Source: Intrasporangium oryzae NRRL B-24470 (lineage in GTDB: Bacteria; Actinomycetota; Actinomycetes; Actinomycetales; Dermatophilaceae). Taken from it: 64,000 nt of DNA. Under the pieces are notes generated by a model. It saw only the letters and a list, made by a program, of their open reading frames with translations. It was not told the DNA's origin and ran no database searches. Location: contig NZ_AWSA01000001.1 of NCBI RefSeq assembly GCF_000576595.1, positions 62,001-126,000 of the forward strand, read 5' to 3'. The translations under genes were made by a program, and so were the position numbers. This document shows, in pieces, positions 20,658-29,581 of the stretch (position 1 is the first letter of the stretch; every line of letters starts with the position of its first letter).

Positions 20658-21119
20658 GTGACCGCACCGACCACCCTGGGCAACGAGCTGCTCCGCTCGG
20701 CCGCGCGACTGTCGCGATGGGCCAGCCGGCACGCGTCGTTCGACGTGCCGTTCGCGCAGGCCCGCCTCCTCGCCCTCCTCGACGAGCTGGGGCCTTCGCG
20801 CATCAGCGCCCTCGCGGCCGCCGATCACAGCAGCCAGCCGACGACCACGACCCAGCTGCAGCGCCTCGAGGCCGCCGGTTGGGTGCACCGCGCCGCCGAC
20901 CCGTGCGATGCCCGCGCGACGGTGGTCTCCCTCAGCGACGAGGGGCGGGCCGCGCTCGAGGACGTGCGCCGGGCCCGGCTGGCCGTCCTGTCCCCCGCCC
21001 TCGACCAGCTCGACGGGCCCGCGCTGGAGCGGGTCCAGGTGGCCATCGACGTCATGAACGAGCTCCTCGCCGCCGCGGCGGACACCCCGACCCCCCACCC
21101 CACCCGAAAGGACGGATGA
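20658..21119 (+). CDS. MarR family transcriptional regulator
   Basis: A 153-residue winged-helix regulator: LSRWASRHASFDVPFAQARLLALLDELGPSRISALAAAD, a recognition helix in SSQPTTTTQLQRLEAAGWVHR, and the wing DPCDARATVVSLSDEG. The start used is GTG at 20658 (TAPTTLGNELL); a TTG three codons upstream is in frame. The lack of a clear ribosome binding site suggests a leaderless transcript. It lies 7 bases before an MFS gene, so the two form a regulator-pump operon. Confidence 0.88.
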   Translation: MTAPTTLGNELLRSAARLSRWASRHASFDVPFAQARLLALLDELGPSRISALAAADHSSQPTTTTQLQRLEAAGWVHRAADPCDARATVVSLSDEGRAALEDVRRARLAVLSPALDQLDGPALERVQVAIDVMNELLAAAADTPTPHPTRKDG

Positions 21120-21126
21120 CCACACC

Positions 21127-22341
21127 ATGTGGCGCCAACCCAAGACCGTCTGGTCGGTCGCCTTCGCCTGCGTGATCTCCTTCATGGGCATCGGCCTCGT
21201 CGACCCCATCCTCAAGCCGATCGCCGACGAGCTCGGCGCCGGACCCTCGCAGGTCTCGCTCCTCTTCACCAGCTACATGGCCGTCATGGGCATCGCGATG
21301 CTCGGGACCGGCTGGGTCAGCAGCCGAGTCGGCGCCAAGCGCACCCTGCTCCTCGGCCTCGCCCTGATCATCATCGGCGCGGCCTGTGCCGGCAGCCAGG
21401 ACACCGTCGGCGGCATCGTCGCCTTCCGCGCCCTCTGGGGTCTCGGCAACGCGCTCTTCATCGCGACGGCGCTCGCGACGATCGTCAACGCCGCGGCCGG
21501 CTCGGTCGGGCAGGCGATCATCCTCTACGAGGCCGCGCTCGGCGTCGGCATCGCGACCGGCCCGCTCCTCGGCGGCTGGCTCGGCGGGATCTCGTGGCGC
21601 TGGCCGTTCTACGGTGTCGCGGTCCTCATGGCCATCGCCTTCATCGCGACGGCGACGACGCTCCCGGCGACGCCCCCCGCGGCACGACCGACGTCGATCA
21701 TGGCGCCGCTGCGGGCCCTGCGCCACCGCGGCCTGCTCACGGTCGGGATCACGGCGCTGCTCTACAACTTCGGGTTCTTCACGCTGCTCGCCTTCACCCC
21801 GTTCCCACTCGACCTCGGGGCGCAGCAGATCGGCCTCATCTTCTTCGGGTGGGGCCTGCTCCTCGCGACCACGTCGGTCTTCGTCGCCCCGGCGATCCAG
21901 CGCCGGTTCGGCACCCTGCCCGGCATCGTCGGCGCGCTGCTCGGCTTCGCGGCCATCCTCGCCGCCATGGCGATCGGCACGGAGAACAAGACCGTCCTTA
22001 TCCTCGGGGTCATCCTCGCCGGTGCGTTCCTCGGCGTGAACAACACCCTCATCACCGAGACGGTCATGAAGATCTCCCCCGTCGAGCGTGGGGTGGCCTC
22101 GGCGGCATACAGCTTCGTCCGGTTCAGCGGCGGAGCGATCGCCCCGTGGCTCGCCGGGCGCCTCGGCGAGAAGTCCATCCACCTGCCCTTCTGGGTGGGC
22201 GCCGGTGCCGTCGTGCTCGGCGTCCTCGTGCTGCTCACGGCACGCGACCTCATCGGCGCGCTCGACGCGCAGCCGGGACACGGCGCCGAGCCGGTCGGCT
22301 CCCGGATCGAGGCCGAGGCCGTCACCGTCGGCGACGCCTGA
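21127..22341 (+). CDS. MFS efflux transporter (12-helix)
   Basis: A 404-residue major facilitator. It opens with FACVISFMGIGLVDPILKPIADELGAG, has the loop 2-3 motif GWVSSRVGAKRTLLLGL, and the helix 5 antiporter motif ALGVGIATGPLLGGWLGGISWRWPF, which marks proton-coupled export. It is the second gene of the MarR operon and probably exports the ligand sensed by MarR. The substrate is unknown. Confidence 0.88.
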   Translation: MWRQPKTVWSVAFACVISFMGIGLVDPILKPIADELGAGPSQVSLLFTSYMAVMGIAMLGTGWVSSRVGAKRTLLLGLALIIIGAACAGSQDTVGGIVAFRALWGLGNALFIATALATIVNAAAGSVGQAIILYEAALGVGIATGPLLGGWLGGISWRWPFYGVAVLMAIAFIATATTLPATPPAARPTSIMAPLRALRHRGLLTVGITALLYNFGFFTLLAFTPFPLDLGAQQIGLIFFGWGLLLATTSVFVAPAIQRRFGTLPGIVGALLGFAAILAAMAIGTENKTVLILGVILAGAFLGVNNTLITETVMKISPVERGVASAAYSFVRFSGGAIAPWLAGRLGEKSIHLPFWVGAGAVVLGVLVLLTARDLIGALDAQPGHGAEPVGSRIEAEAVTVGDA

Positions 22342-22343
22342 CA

Positions 22344-22390
22344 CCCTCCCCACCCCGACCCCCCAACCCCAACCCCCAGGCCCAACCCCA
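22344..22390 (-). other. G-rich tract with G-quadruplex potential
   Basis: The + strand is almost pure C with A spacers; the complementary strand therefore carries at least six runs of three to six G separated by one to four bases. It lies just after the MFS stop and just before a 78-base hairpin, between two convergent transporter genes. Whether it folds cannot be told from sequence alone. Confidence 0.5.
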
Positions 22391-22468
22391 GCCACGTGAA
22401 CGCGGTGTTCGGTGTCGAACTCAGTGGTGTACCGCTGAGTTCGACACCGAACGCCGCGTTCACGTGGC
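22391..22468. repeat. Long hairpin, GCCACGTGAACGC family
   Basis: Arms of 34 bases (22391-22424 and 22435-22468) with a single mismatch, which would be a G-U pair in RNA, and a 10-base loop. It lies between convergent genes (22341 and 22539), where it can end transcription from both sides. Its outer sequence GCCACGTGAACGC is shared with the hairpin at 61884-61967. Confidence 0.75.
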
Positions 22469-22538
22469 AGGAGCGGTGGGAGAGCCGGCCGTATGCCGCT
22501 GGGCTCAGTCCGCGTCAGCCGCTCGGCCCCGGGCGTGC

Positions 22539-23882
22539 TCAGTGGAAGGTCACGGAGTGGCCGGCCTGCATGGCCGCATACGCCTCGGGGTCGGACGCGA
22601 GGGCCGCCCGACGCGCCTTGCGCCGGTAGCGCAGGACCTGGGCGATGCCGAGCGCCCAGACGGGGTACTGCACGGTCATCGCCACCCGGAACGCGTCGAC
22701 GTCCCAGGTGGACGGTCCGCCGGGGGCGACCCGGTCGAGCACGACCCCGACGAGCGCCACGGCGGTGAGCGTCGCCATGAAGCCGCCCGTGTTGACGATC
22801 CCGGATGCACTGCCGAGGCGGGTCGGCGGGTTGAAGGTCCGGGCGAGGTCGAAGCCGATCATCGACCCGGGGCCGCCGATCGCGATGACGACGACGAGGC
22901 CGGCGAGCAGCCACAGCGGGGCCCGCCCGGGCCAGAGCAGCACGACGGTCCACGCCGTGACGGCGGCTGCGACGATCCAGAGCACGAGCGTGCTCCTCGA
23001 GAACGGGAACCGCATCGTCAGGCTGCCGATGACCGGGCTCGCGAGGATCGAGGTCCCCGTCATCGTCATGAGCAGGACGCTCGCCGCGAAGGGCGAGAGT
23101 CCCTGTCCCGCAACGAGGAAGGGGAACCCCCAGAGCATCGTGAACATGTTGGCCGCGAACTGCGACGTGAAGTGCGACCAGAGGCCGAGGCGCGTGCCGG
23201 GGACGAGCCACGCGGCCTTGAGGGTCCGCGCCAGCGCCCGGAGCCGCAGCTCGTCGCGGTGGTGGTCCGCATACGGGCTGTCCTTGACGAGGACGACGAG
23301 CGCGACGCCGGACACGATCCCGAAGGAGGCCGCTACGGCATACGAGGGTGTCCACCCGAAGTGCGCGAGCGCGGCCGCGAGCGGCCCGGCGGCGGCGATC
23401 GCGCCGAGCGACCCGAGCAGCCCGGTCGTCTGCGTCACCATCGGGGTGCGCCGCGGCGAGAACCACAGGGCCGCGAGCCGCAGGACCGAGATGAAGACCA
23501 TGGCGTCGCCCATCCCGAGCAGGACCCGGCAGGCCAGGGCGGCGGGCAGCGTGTCGACGAAGGCGAACGCGAGCTGGGCCGCGGTCATGAGGGTCAGGCC
23601 GACGCCGAGGAGCCGCCTGGACCCGAACCTGTCGAGGAGCGCCCCGACCGGCAGCTGCATCGCCGCGTAGACGAAGACCTGGACGATCGTGAAGGTCGAC
23701 AGCTGGGAGCTGCTGATCCCGAACCGCTCCGTCGCCTGGAGGCCGGCCACGCCGAGCGAGGTCCGGTGGAAGACCGCGAGGACGTAGACCGAGATCGCCG
23801 CGCCCCAGACGGCCCACGCTCGTCGCCCGTCGAGCGGGTACCGCTGGGCCGGGACGGACATGGGGGTCGGCGGAGGCGTCAT
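22539..23882 (-). CDS. MFS transporter (nitrate/sugar-phosphate-like group)
   Basis: A 447-residue major facilitator: YVLAVFHRTSLGVAGLQATERFG in helix 1 and the following loop, QLPVGALLDRFGSRRLLGVGL as the loop 2-3 signature, and LLGSLGAIAAAGPLAAALAHFGW in the antiporter-like segment. The opening resembles actinobacterial permeases of the hexuronate or OPA type, but the substrate cannot be read. It starts at ATG 23882 (MTPPPTP); an ATG seven codons later (MSVPAQRY) is an alternative. No regulator is adjacent. A single GTATGCCGC copy (22491) lies just past its stop. Confidence 0.85.
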   Translation of the reverse strand: MTPPPTPMSVPAQRYPLDGRRAWAVWGAAISVYVLAVFHRTSLGVAGLQATERFGISSSQLSTFTIVQVFVYAAMQLPVGALLDRFGSRRLLGVGLTLMTAAQLAFAFVDTLPAALACRVLLGMGDAMVFISVLRLAALWFSPRRTPMVTQTTGLLGSLGAIAAAGPLAAALAHFGWTPSYAVAASFGIVSGVALVVLVKDSPYADHHRDELRLRALARTLKAAWLVPGTRLGLWSHFTSQFAANMFTMLWGFPFLVAGQGLSPFAASVLLMTMTGTSILASPVIGSLTMRFPFSRSTLVLWIVAAAVTAWTVVLLWPGRAPLWLLAGLVVVIAIGGPGSMIGFDLARTFNPPTRLGSASGIVNTGGFMATLTAVALVGVVLDRVAPGGPSTWDVDAFRVAMTVQYPVWALGIAQVLRYRRKARRAALASDPEAYAAMQAGHSVTFH

Positions 23883-24002
23883 GCGGTGACCATTCGGTTT
23901 CGTACGGGTGCTGGTGTTCGTTCGGCGCGGGGTGCGTATCGGTCGGCGAAGGTGTGAGTCCGTGCGGGCGTGCGGGATGGAGGTCGGCCGCCACCCCTGT
24001 GC

Positions 24003-24030
24003 GGTGCGCCCGGCTGCTGCCGGACGCACC
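24003..24030 (-). terminator. Terminator of the malic enzyme gene
   Basis: Stem GGTGCG-c-CCGGC / GCCGG-a-CGCACC with a TGCT loop and one internal mismatch, beginning 7 bases beyond the malic enzyme stop. No U-tract follows. Confidence 0.65.
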
Positions 24031-24036
24031 CGAACC

Positions 24037-25479
24037 TCAGGAGCCGGCGCCGGTCATCGGGATCGAGGGCGCGGGTGCCTTGGGCACGCAGTCGACGATC
24101 GCCCTGGCGACGGTCTTGCTCATGTCGGGGTGGAAGACGCTCGGGATGATGTAGTTGGGGTTGAGCTGCTCGTCGGTGACGACCGAGGCGATCGCGTCGG
24201 CGGCCTTGATGAGCATCTCCGTCGTCACGTCGGTCGCCCGGGCGTCGAGCAGCCCACGGAAGACGCCCGGGAAGGCGAGGACGTTGTTGATCTGGTTCGG
24301 GTAGTCGCTGCGGCCCGAGGCGATGACCGTCGCGTGCTGCGTCGCCTCGTAGATGTCGACCTCGGGGTCGGGGTTGGCGAGCGCGAAGACGATCCGCTCG
24401 GGCGCCATCTCCTCGATCCACTCGGGCTTGAGGATGTTGGGGGCGCTGACGCCGATGAAGACGTCGGCGCCCTGGAGTCCGTCACGCAGCGTGCCGGTCA
24501 GGCCGCGCGGGTTGGTCTTCTCGGCGAGGGCACGCCAGGCCGGCGTGAGCGTCTCGTCGTCCTTGTTGAGCAGGCCGGGCCGGTCGTAGACGGTGACGTC
24601 GACCGCGCCGGCCGCGAGGAGCAGCTGGACGATGGCCGAGCCGGCCGCGCCGCCGCCGGACACGATGATCGAGGCCTCGGTCAGCTTCTTGTCGACGCAG
24701 CGCAGCGCGTTCTTGAGCGCGGCGAGCACGACGATCGCGGTGCCGTGCTGGTCGTCGTGGAAGACGGGGATCGAGAGCCGCTCGCGCAGCCGGGCCTCGA
24801 TCTCGAAGCAGCGGGGCGCCGAGATGTCCTCGAGGTTGATGCCGCCGAAGCCGGGGGCGATGAGCTCGACGGTCCGGACGATCTCGTCGATGTCCGTCGT
24901 GTCGAGGCAGATCGGCCACGCGTCGATGTCGGCGAACCGCTTGAAGAGGGCGGCCTTGCCCTCCATGACGGGCAGGGCCGCCTGGGGGCCGATGTTGCCG
25001 AGGCCGAGGACGGCGGTGCCGTCGGTGACGACGGCGACGGAGTTGCCCTTGATCGTGAGGCGGCTGACGTCCTCCGGGTGGTCAGCGAGCGCCTGGCTGA
25101 CGCGGCCGACCCCGGGCGTGTAGGCCATGGCGAGGTCCTGGCGCGTCTTGAGCGGCACCTTGGACTCGACGCTGATCTTGCCGCCGAGGTGGAGCAGGAA
25201 GACGCGGTCGCTGACCTTGTGGACGCGGACGCCGTCGAGCGACTCGACGGCGTCGACGATCTCGTTGGCGTGGTCGGCGTCGGACGCCGAGCAGGTCAGG
25301 TCGATGACGAGACGGTCGGGGTGCGAGTCGACGATGTCGAGCGCGGTCGTGATCCCCCCGCCGTCGGCCACCTTGACCGCGAGCGCACCGATGACGGCGG
25401 GGTCGGTGCCCGCGTGGATGCGCATCGTGATCGAGTAGGACGCGGTGGTTGCTCGGGCTCGTTGGATCGACTCAGTCAC
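24037..25479 (-). CDS. NAD-dependent malic enzyme with N-terminal ACT domain
   Basis: A 480-residue enzyme that decarboxylates malate to pyruvate. Residues about 14-90 form an ACT-like ligand-binding domain (SYSITMRIHAGTDPAVIGAL, then RLVIDLTCSASDADHANEIV). The catalytic part shows YTPGVGRVSQAL, VTDGTAVLGLGNIGPQAALPVMEGK, FGGINLEDISAPRCFEIE, VFHDDQHGTAIVVLAALKNAL and the nucleotide-binding VSGGGAAGSAIVQLLLAAG. The GTG start (TESIQRARA) precedes the ACT domain. The ACT domain hints at allosteric control, perhaps by an amino acid. A hairpin terminator follows the stop. Confidence 0.92.
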   Translation of the reverse strand: MTESIQRARATTASYSITMRIHAGTDPAVIGALAVKVADGGGITTALDIVDSHPDRLVIDLTCSASDADHANEIVDAVESLDGVRVHKVSDRVFLLHLGGKISVESKVPLKTRQDLAMAYTPGVGRVSQALADHPEDVSRLTIKGNSVAVVTDGTAVLGLGNIGPQAALPVMEGKAALFKRFADIDAWPICLDTTDIDEIVRTVELIAPGFGGINLEDISAPRCFEIEARLRERLSIPVFHDDQHGTAIVVLAALKNALRCVDKKLTEASIIVSGGGAAGSAIVQLLLAAGAVDVTVYDRPGLLNKDDETLTPAWRALAEKTNPRGLTGTLRDGLQGADVFIGVSAPNILKPEWIEEMAPERIVFALANPDPEVDIYEATQHATVIASGRSDYPNQINNVLAFPGVFRGLLDARATDVTTEMLIKAADAIASVVTDEQLNPNYIIPSVFHPDMSKTVARAIVDCVPKAPAPSIPMTGAGS

Positions 25480-25564
25480 GCGGTCAATGGTCCCATGATC
25501 GGGCCGTCCCTCTGTACACCGTCCATACCCATCGGTAACATACCCCGCCCACCGCCCACCCGGT

Positions 25565-25596
25565 CGTATGCCGCTGAGCCGGCCCAACGGCATACG
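25565..25596. repeat. GTATGCC inverted pair in a divergent gap
   Basis: Arms CGTATGCCG (25565-25573) and CGGCATACG (25588-25596) with a partly paired interior. It lies in the gap between the divergent malic enzyme and P-type ATPase starts, where a terminator is not expected. This is the best argument that the inverted pair is more than a terminator. Confidence 0.7.
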
Positions 25597-25673
25597 TGCC
25601 CTGACGCTCGCGCTGGGACGGCCGGGACGCCGACGTCCAGCGCGCGGGAGGCCCCTGCCGGGAGAATGGGCGG

Positions 25674-28223
25674 GTGACCACGGACGCGGTTGGGACCGGC
25701 GAGGCAGGGCCACGGGTCGAGGAGACCGGGCTGACGACGGCCCAGGTGGCCGAGCGCGTCGAGCGCGGGCAGGTCAACCGCCTCGCCGAGCGCACGTCGC
25801 GGTCGCTCGGGGAGATCTTCCGCGCCAACGTCCTGACGCGGTTCAACGCGATCCTCGGCGCCCTCTTCGCCCTCGTCATGGTCACCGGGTCCTACTTCGA
25901 CGGGCTCTTCGGCCTGATCCTCGTCGTCAACTCGACGATCGGCATCGCCCAGGAGTACCTCGCCAAACGGAAGCTCGACCGGCTCGCCCTGCTCAACGCA
26001 CCGACGACCCGCGTCGTGCGCGACGGCGAGGTGCGCGTCGTGCCGACCGCCGACGTCGTCCTCGGCGACCTCATCGAGCTGCGGACCGGCGACGAGGTCC
26101 CCGCCGACGGCCGGCTGCTCAGCTCGGCCGGGCTCGAGCTCAACGAGGCCAACCTGACGGGCGAGTCCGATCCGGTCGCCCACGCGCCCGGCGACGAGAT
26201 CCGCTCGGGAACGAGCGTCGTCGCGGGGTCGGGCCGGTACCACGCGAGCGCGGTCGGGGCCGACGCCTACGTCAACCGGATCGCAGCCGACGCGAGGAGG
26301 TTCACACGGACCCGCTCGGAGATCCAGGAGTCGATCAACACCCTGCTGAAGTACATCACCTGGGTCATCGTCGTCGCCCTGCCCCTCACGATCTGGTCGC
26401 AGTGGCGCTCGGTCGGCGACCAAGGGTGGCAGGCCGTCACGATCCGCTCGGCCGCCGGCATCGTCGGGCTCGTGCCCGAGGGGCTCGTCCTGCTGACGTC
26501 GGTCGCGTTCCTCATGTCGGCGGTCCAGCTGACGCGCAGGCAGGTGCTCGTCCAGCAGCTGCCCGCCGTCGAGGGCCTCGCGCGCGTCGACGTCGTCTGC
26601 CTCGACAAGACGGGGACGCTGACCGCGGGCGAGATCGCCTACGAGGGTCTCGAGGCGCTGCCCGGGCACGACGCCGACGAGGTCCGGCGCGGCCTCGGCG
26701 CGCTCGCCGACGACCCCAACGCCAACGGCACGCTCGCGGCAGTCGGGGCGGCGGTGCCCTCACCCGGCTGGACGCGCACGGGAACGGTCCCCTTCAGCTC
26801 CGCCCGCAAGTGGAGCGCCGCGAGCTTCGACGGGCAGGGGGGCTGGGTGCTCGGCGCCCCGGAGGTGCTCCTGCCAGCGGACGACCCGCTGCGGGCGCAC
26901 GTGGCCGAGCTCGCCGCGTCGGGCCGCCGCGTGCTCCTGGTCGGCCGGAGCGACGGGCTGCCGGCTGCCCCGGTGTCCGGAGGCGAGGCCGGGTCCGCCC
27001 AGGCCGGCTCCCCCGCGGCGGGGAACGGGGCCGAGGGGGACACGGCAGGGCGCGACGTGGCAGGGCGCGGCGAGGCAGGGCGCGACGTGGCAGGGATGCC
27101 GTCGCCGCCCGCGGGCCTCGTGCCGGCCGGGCTGGTGACCCTGACCGAGCAGATCCGTCCCGACGCGCGGGAGACCCTCGCCTTCTTCGCCGCCCAGGAC
27201 GTCGACATCAAGGTGATCTCGGGCGACAACCCCGTCACCGTCGGGGCGGTCGCGAGAGCGGTCGGGCTCGACGTCGGTGAGCCGGTCGATGCACGCACGC
27301 TTCCCGAGGACCCGGAGTCCCTCCGCGACGCCGTCGAACGGACGACCGTCTTCGGGCGGGTGACGCCGGAGCAGAAGCGCGCCTTCGTCCACGCCCTCCA
27401 GGCCGGCGGCCACGTCGTCGCGATGACGGGCGACGGGGTCAACGACGCGCTCGCCCTCAAGGACGCCGACATCGGCGTCGCGATGGGCAACGGGGCCCAG
27501 GCGACGAAGGCCGTCGCCGAGCTCGTCCTGCTCGACGGCAGGTTCTCGCACCTGCCGGACGTCCTCGCCGAGGGCCGTCGCGTCATCGGCAACGTCGAGC
27601 GGGTCGCCAACCTCTTCGTCGCCAAGAACGCGATGAGCCTCGTCGCGATCCTCTTCGCCGCCCTCTTCGCCGTGCCCTTCCCGTTCCTGCCGCGCCACCT
27701 CACCCTCGTGTCCACCCTGACCATCGGCATCCCGGCGTTCTTCCTCGCCCTCGGGCCGAACCACCGCCGCTACGTGCCCGGGTTCCTCGACCGGATCCTC
27801 TCGTTCGCCGTTCCTGCGGGCGCCATTGCCGGGCTCGCGGTCATCGTGTCCTACCTGCTCGCGGGCAGCCACTACGGCGTCCCCAAGGACGAGCTCGTCA
27901 GCCGGTGCGGGATCGAGTCCGGCACCTCCCCCACCGACGTCGCCTGCTGGCAGCCCGGCACCGGCGCGACCATCACGCTCCTCGTCGTCTTCTTCTGGAT
28001 CCTCGCCGTGCTCTCCCGGCCCTTCCGGTTCTGGAAGGGGATCCTCCTCGCGACGATGGTCACCGCGGCCACGCTTGCCTTCCTCCTCCCGGCCGCCCGC
28101 GAGTTCTTCACCTTCGACGCCCCGGCGCCGCTCGTCTGGGAGTCGCTCGCGGTCGGTGCGGTCGGGGCCGCCGCCGTCGAGGCCCTCCACCGTTTTTTGG
28201 CCGCTCGCGCGCCTCGGCCGTAG
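25674..28223 (+). CDS. ctpE: P-type cation ATPase (CtpE-like)
   Basis: An 849-residue P-type ATPase. Key elements: actuator motif NLTGESDPV, membrane motif VPEGLVLLTS in helix 4, phosphorylation site DKTGTLT (Asp near residue 310), and hinge GDGVNDALALKDADIGVAMG (near 584-605). The architecture and the PEGL motif match mycobacterial CtpE, a calcium-uptake pump; calcium is inferred, not shown. A low-complexity insert in the nucleotide-binding domain (about residues 434-480) carries repeats of AGRDVAG and looks recent. A promoter for the next gene begins inside its 3' end. Confidence 0.85.
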   Translation: MTTDAVGTGEAGPRVEETGLTTAQVAERVERGQVNRLAERTSRSLGEIFRANVLTRFNAILGALFALVMVTGSYFDGLFGLILVVNSTIGIAQEYLAKRKLDRLALLNAPTTRVVRDGEVRVVPTADVVLGDLIELRTGDEVPADGRLLSSAGLELNEANLTGESDPVAHAPGDEIRSGTSVVAGSGRYHASAVGADAYVNRIAADARRFTRTRSEIQESINTLLKYITWVIVVALPLTIWSQWRSVGDQGWQAVTIRSAAGIVGLVPEGLVLLTSVAFLMSAVQLTRRQVLVQQLPAVEGLARVDVVCLDKTGTLTAGEIAYEGLEALPGHDADEVRRGLGALADDPNANGTLAAVGAAVPSPGWTRTGTVPFSSARKWSAASFDGQGGWVLGAPEVLLPADDPLRAHVAELAASGRRVLLVGRSDGLPAAPVSGGEAGSAQAGSPAAGNGAEGDTAGRDVAGRGEAGRDVAGMPSPPAGLVPAGLVTLTEQIRPDARETLAFFAAQDVDIKVISGDNPVTVGAVARAVGLDVGEPVDARTLPEDPESLRDAVERTTVFGRVTPEQKRAFVHALQAGGHVVAMTGDGVNDALALKDADIGVAMGNGAQATKAVAELVLLDGRFSHLPDVLAEGRRVIGNVERVANLFVAKNAMSLVAILFAALFAVPFPFLPRHLTLVSTLTIGIPAFFLALGPNHRRYVPGFLDRILSFAVPAGAIAGLAVIVSYLLAGSHYGVPKDELVSRCGIESGTSPTDVACWQPGTGATITLLVVFFWILAVLSRPFRFWKGILLATMVTAATLAFLLPAAREFFTFDAPAPLVWESLAVGAVGAAAVEALHRFLAARAPRP

Positions 28224-28226
28224 AAT
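28197..28226 (+). promoter_or_regulatory. Promoter of the MFS gene at 28314
   Basis: TTGGCC (28197-28202), an 18-base spacer and TAGAAT (28221-28226) form a good sigma-70-type promoter overlapping the end of the ctpE-like gene. Transcription would begin near 28233, giving a leader of about 80 bases. Confidence 0.6.
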
Positions 28227-28232
28227 CGGCCC

Positions 28233-28313
28233 TGCACAGGGCTCCGGCGTGCCTGTTGGGCGGGAAGGTACGCACCCGCTTCGCGTACCCCGCGACCATC
28301 CCCGGAGCCGCTC
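28233..28313 (+). promoter_or_regulatory. Structured 5' leader that can hide the ribosome binding site
   Basis: Between the promoter and the GTG at 28314 the leader has three pairings. GGCTCCGG (28240-28247) pairs with CCGGAGCC (28302-28309), which contains the GGAG Shine-Dalgarno at 28304-28307. GGTACGC (28267-28273) pairs with GCGTACC (28283-28289). ACAGG (28236-28240) can pair with CCTGT (28252-28256) and would then hold the anti-Shine-Dalgarno segment in a loop. Exclusive pairings that expose or hide a ribosome binding site are the hallmark of a riboswitch or attenuator. I recognise no known riboswitch class. Confidence 0.5.
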
Positions 28314-29570
28314 GTGTCCCCCATCGATTCCTACCGGCGCCTCGTCGGCCTGACCGGTCCGACCTATGTCGTCGTTGCCTTCCTCGCCCGGATGCCGCTC
28401 GCCATGAGCCAGCTCGGCGTCCTGCTCCTCGTCGCCGGGACCACCGGCAGCTACGGGGCCGGCGGAGCCTGCGCCGGGGCCCTCGCCGTCGCCAACGCGC
28501 TCGGCGCGCCCCTCTGGGGAAGCCGCGCCGACCGTCTCGGCCAGCGCCGCGTCGTCGCCGTCCAGTCGGTCGCCGGGGCGCTCGCGCTCGCCGCCCTCCT
28601 CGTCATCGTGAGCTCGGGGCTGCCCTGGGGCGTCGCGGCCGTCGCGAGCGCCGTCGCAGGCCTGCTCATGCCCCAGATCGGCCCGCTCGCGCGGGTTCGC
28701 TGGCGGCCGATCACCGCCCAGTCCGGGCCGCACCAGGCGCGGCTCGTCGACGCGGCCTTCTCCTACGAAGGTGCCGCCGACGAGGCGTCCTTCGTCCTCG
28801 GACCGGCCATCGTCGGCCTCGGGGTCTCCGTCGCGAGCCCGACGACGGCCCTCACCGGCGCGGCGGTCGCGCTCGCTGCGTTCGGCACGTGGTTCGCCCT
28901 GCACGAGACGGCCACCCTGACCCATGCCGCGACCGCCCGGGCCAGGTCGGCCGCGGCCCGGCTCCTCACCCCGGCCCTCGTCGTCCTCTGCGTGGCCCAG
29001 CTGCTCATCGGCGCGGTGTTCGGGTCGGTCCAGACCGGGACCTCGGTTCTCGCGACCGATGCCGGGTCCCCCGGCCTGACGGGCTACTTCCACGCTCTCC
29101 TCGGCATCGGCAGCGTCGTCGCGGGCCTCGCGATTGCGGCCCTGCCCGCCCGGTTCGCCCTGACGAGCCGGCTGCGGTGGTTCGCCGTCGGCCTTCTCGT
29201 CCTCGCGGCGCCGCTCCTGCTCGTCGGGTCCCTGCCCGCGCTCGCGCCGGCGCTCCTCGTCCTCGGGTGCACGGTCGCGCCGTACATGATCACGACCTTC
29301 ACGCTCGGCGAGCGCGTCACTCCGCCCTCGCGCACCGGGGCCGCGATGACGCTCCTCGCGTCGGCGACCGGGCTCGGCTACGCCCTCGGTGCGGCCGTCG
29401 CGGGCCGCCTCGCCGACTGGGGCGGACACACCCCCGCATATGCCGTGACCGTCGCCGCAGGTGCCCTCGCAGTCCTGCTCTCGTGGGCGGCGCGCCCCGT
29501 GCTCGCCCGGGCCGAGGGCGTCGCTGCAGCCGAGGCCGTCCCAGTCCCGGCTGAAGCCGCTGCGGCCTAG
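28314..29570 (+). CDS. MFS transporter with a structured leader
   Basis: A 418-residue major facilitator with 12 predicted helices. The N-terminus (VVVAFLARMPLAMSQLGVLLLV), SRADRLGQRRVVAVQS in loop 2-3 and a second half beginning near LLTPALVVLCVAQLLIGAVFG fit actinobacterial permeases of unknown substrate. The GTG start lies six bases after a GGAG that is inside a stable stem, so expression is probably controlled at translation. The gene is convergent with the GNAT gene. Confidence 0.85.
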   Translation: MSPIDSYRRLVGLTGPTYVVVAFLARMPLAMSQLGVLLLVAGTTGSYGAGGACAGALAVANALGAPLWGSRADRLGQRRVVAVQSVAGALALAALLVIVSSGLPWGVAAVASAVAGLLMPQIGPLARVRWRPITAQSGPHQARLVDAAFSYEGAADEASFVLGPAIVGLGVSVASPTTALTGAAVALAAFGTWFALHETATLTHAATARARSAAARLLTPALVVLCVAQLLIGAVFGSVQTGTSVLATDAGSPGLTGYFHALLGIGSVVAGLAIAALPARFALTSRLRWFAVGLLVLAAPLLLVGSLPALAPALLVLGCTVAPYMITTFTLGERVTPPSRTGAAMTLLASATGLGYALGAAVAGRLADWGGHTPAYAVTVAAGALAVLLSWAARPVLARAEGVAAAEAVPVPAEAAAA

Positions 29571-29581
29571 CTCGTCCGACG

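Noticed and set aside
21052-23994. Long minus-strand open frame covering MarR and two MFS genes
   Set aside because: Antisense or out of frame to well-supported transporter genes, with charged low-complexity sequence and no domain.
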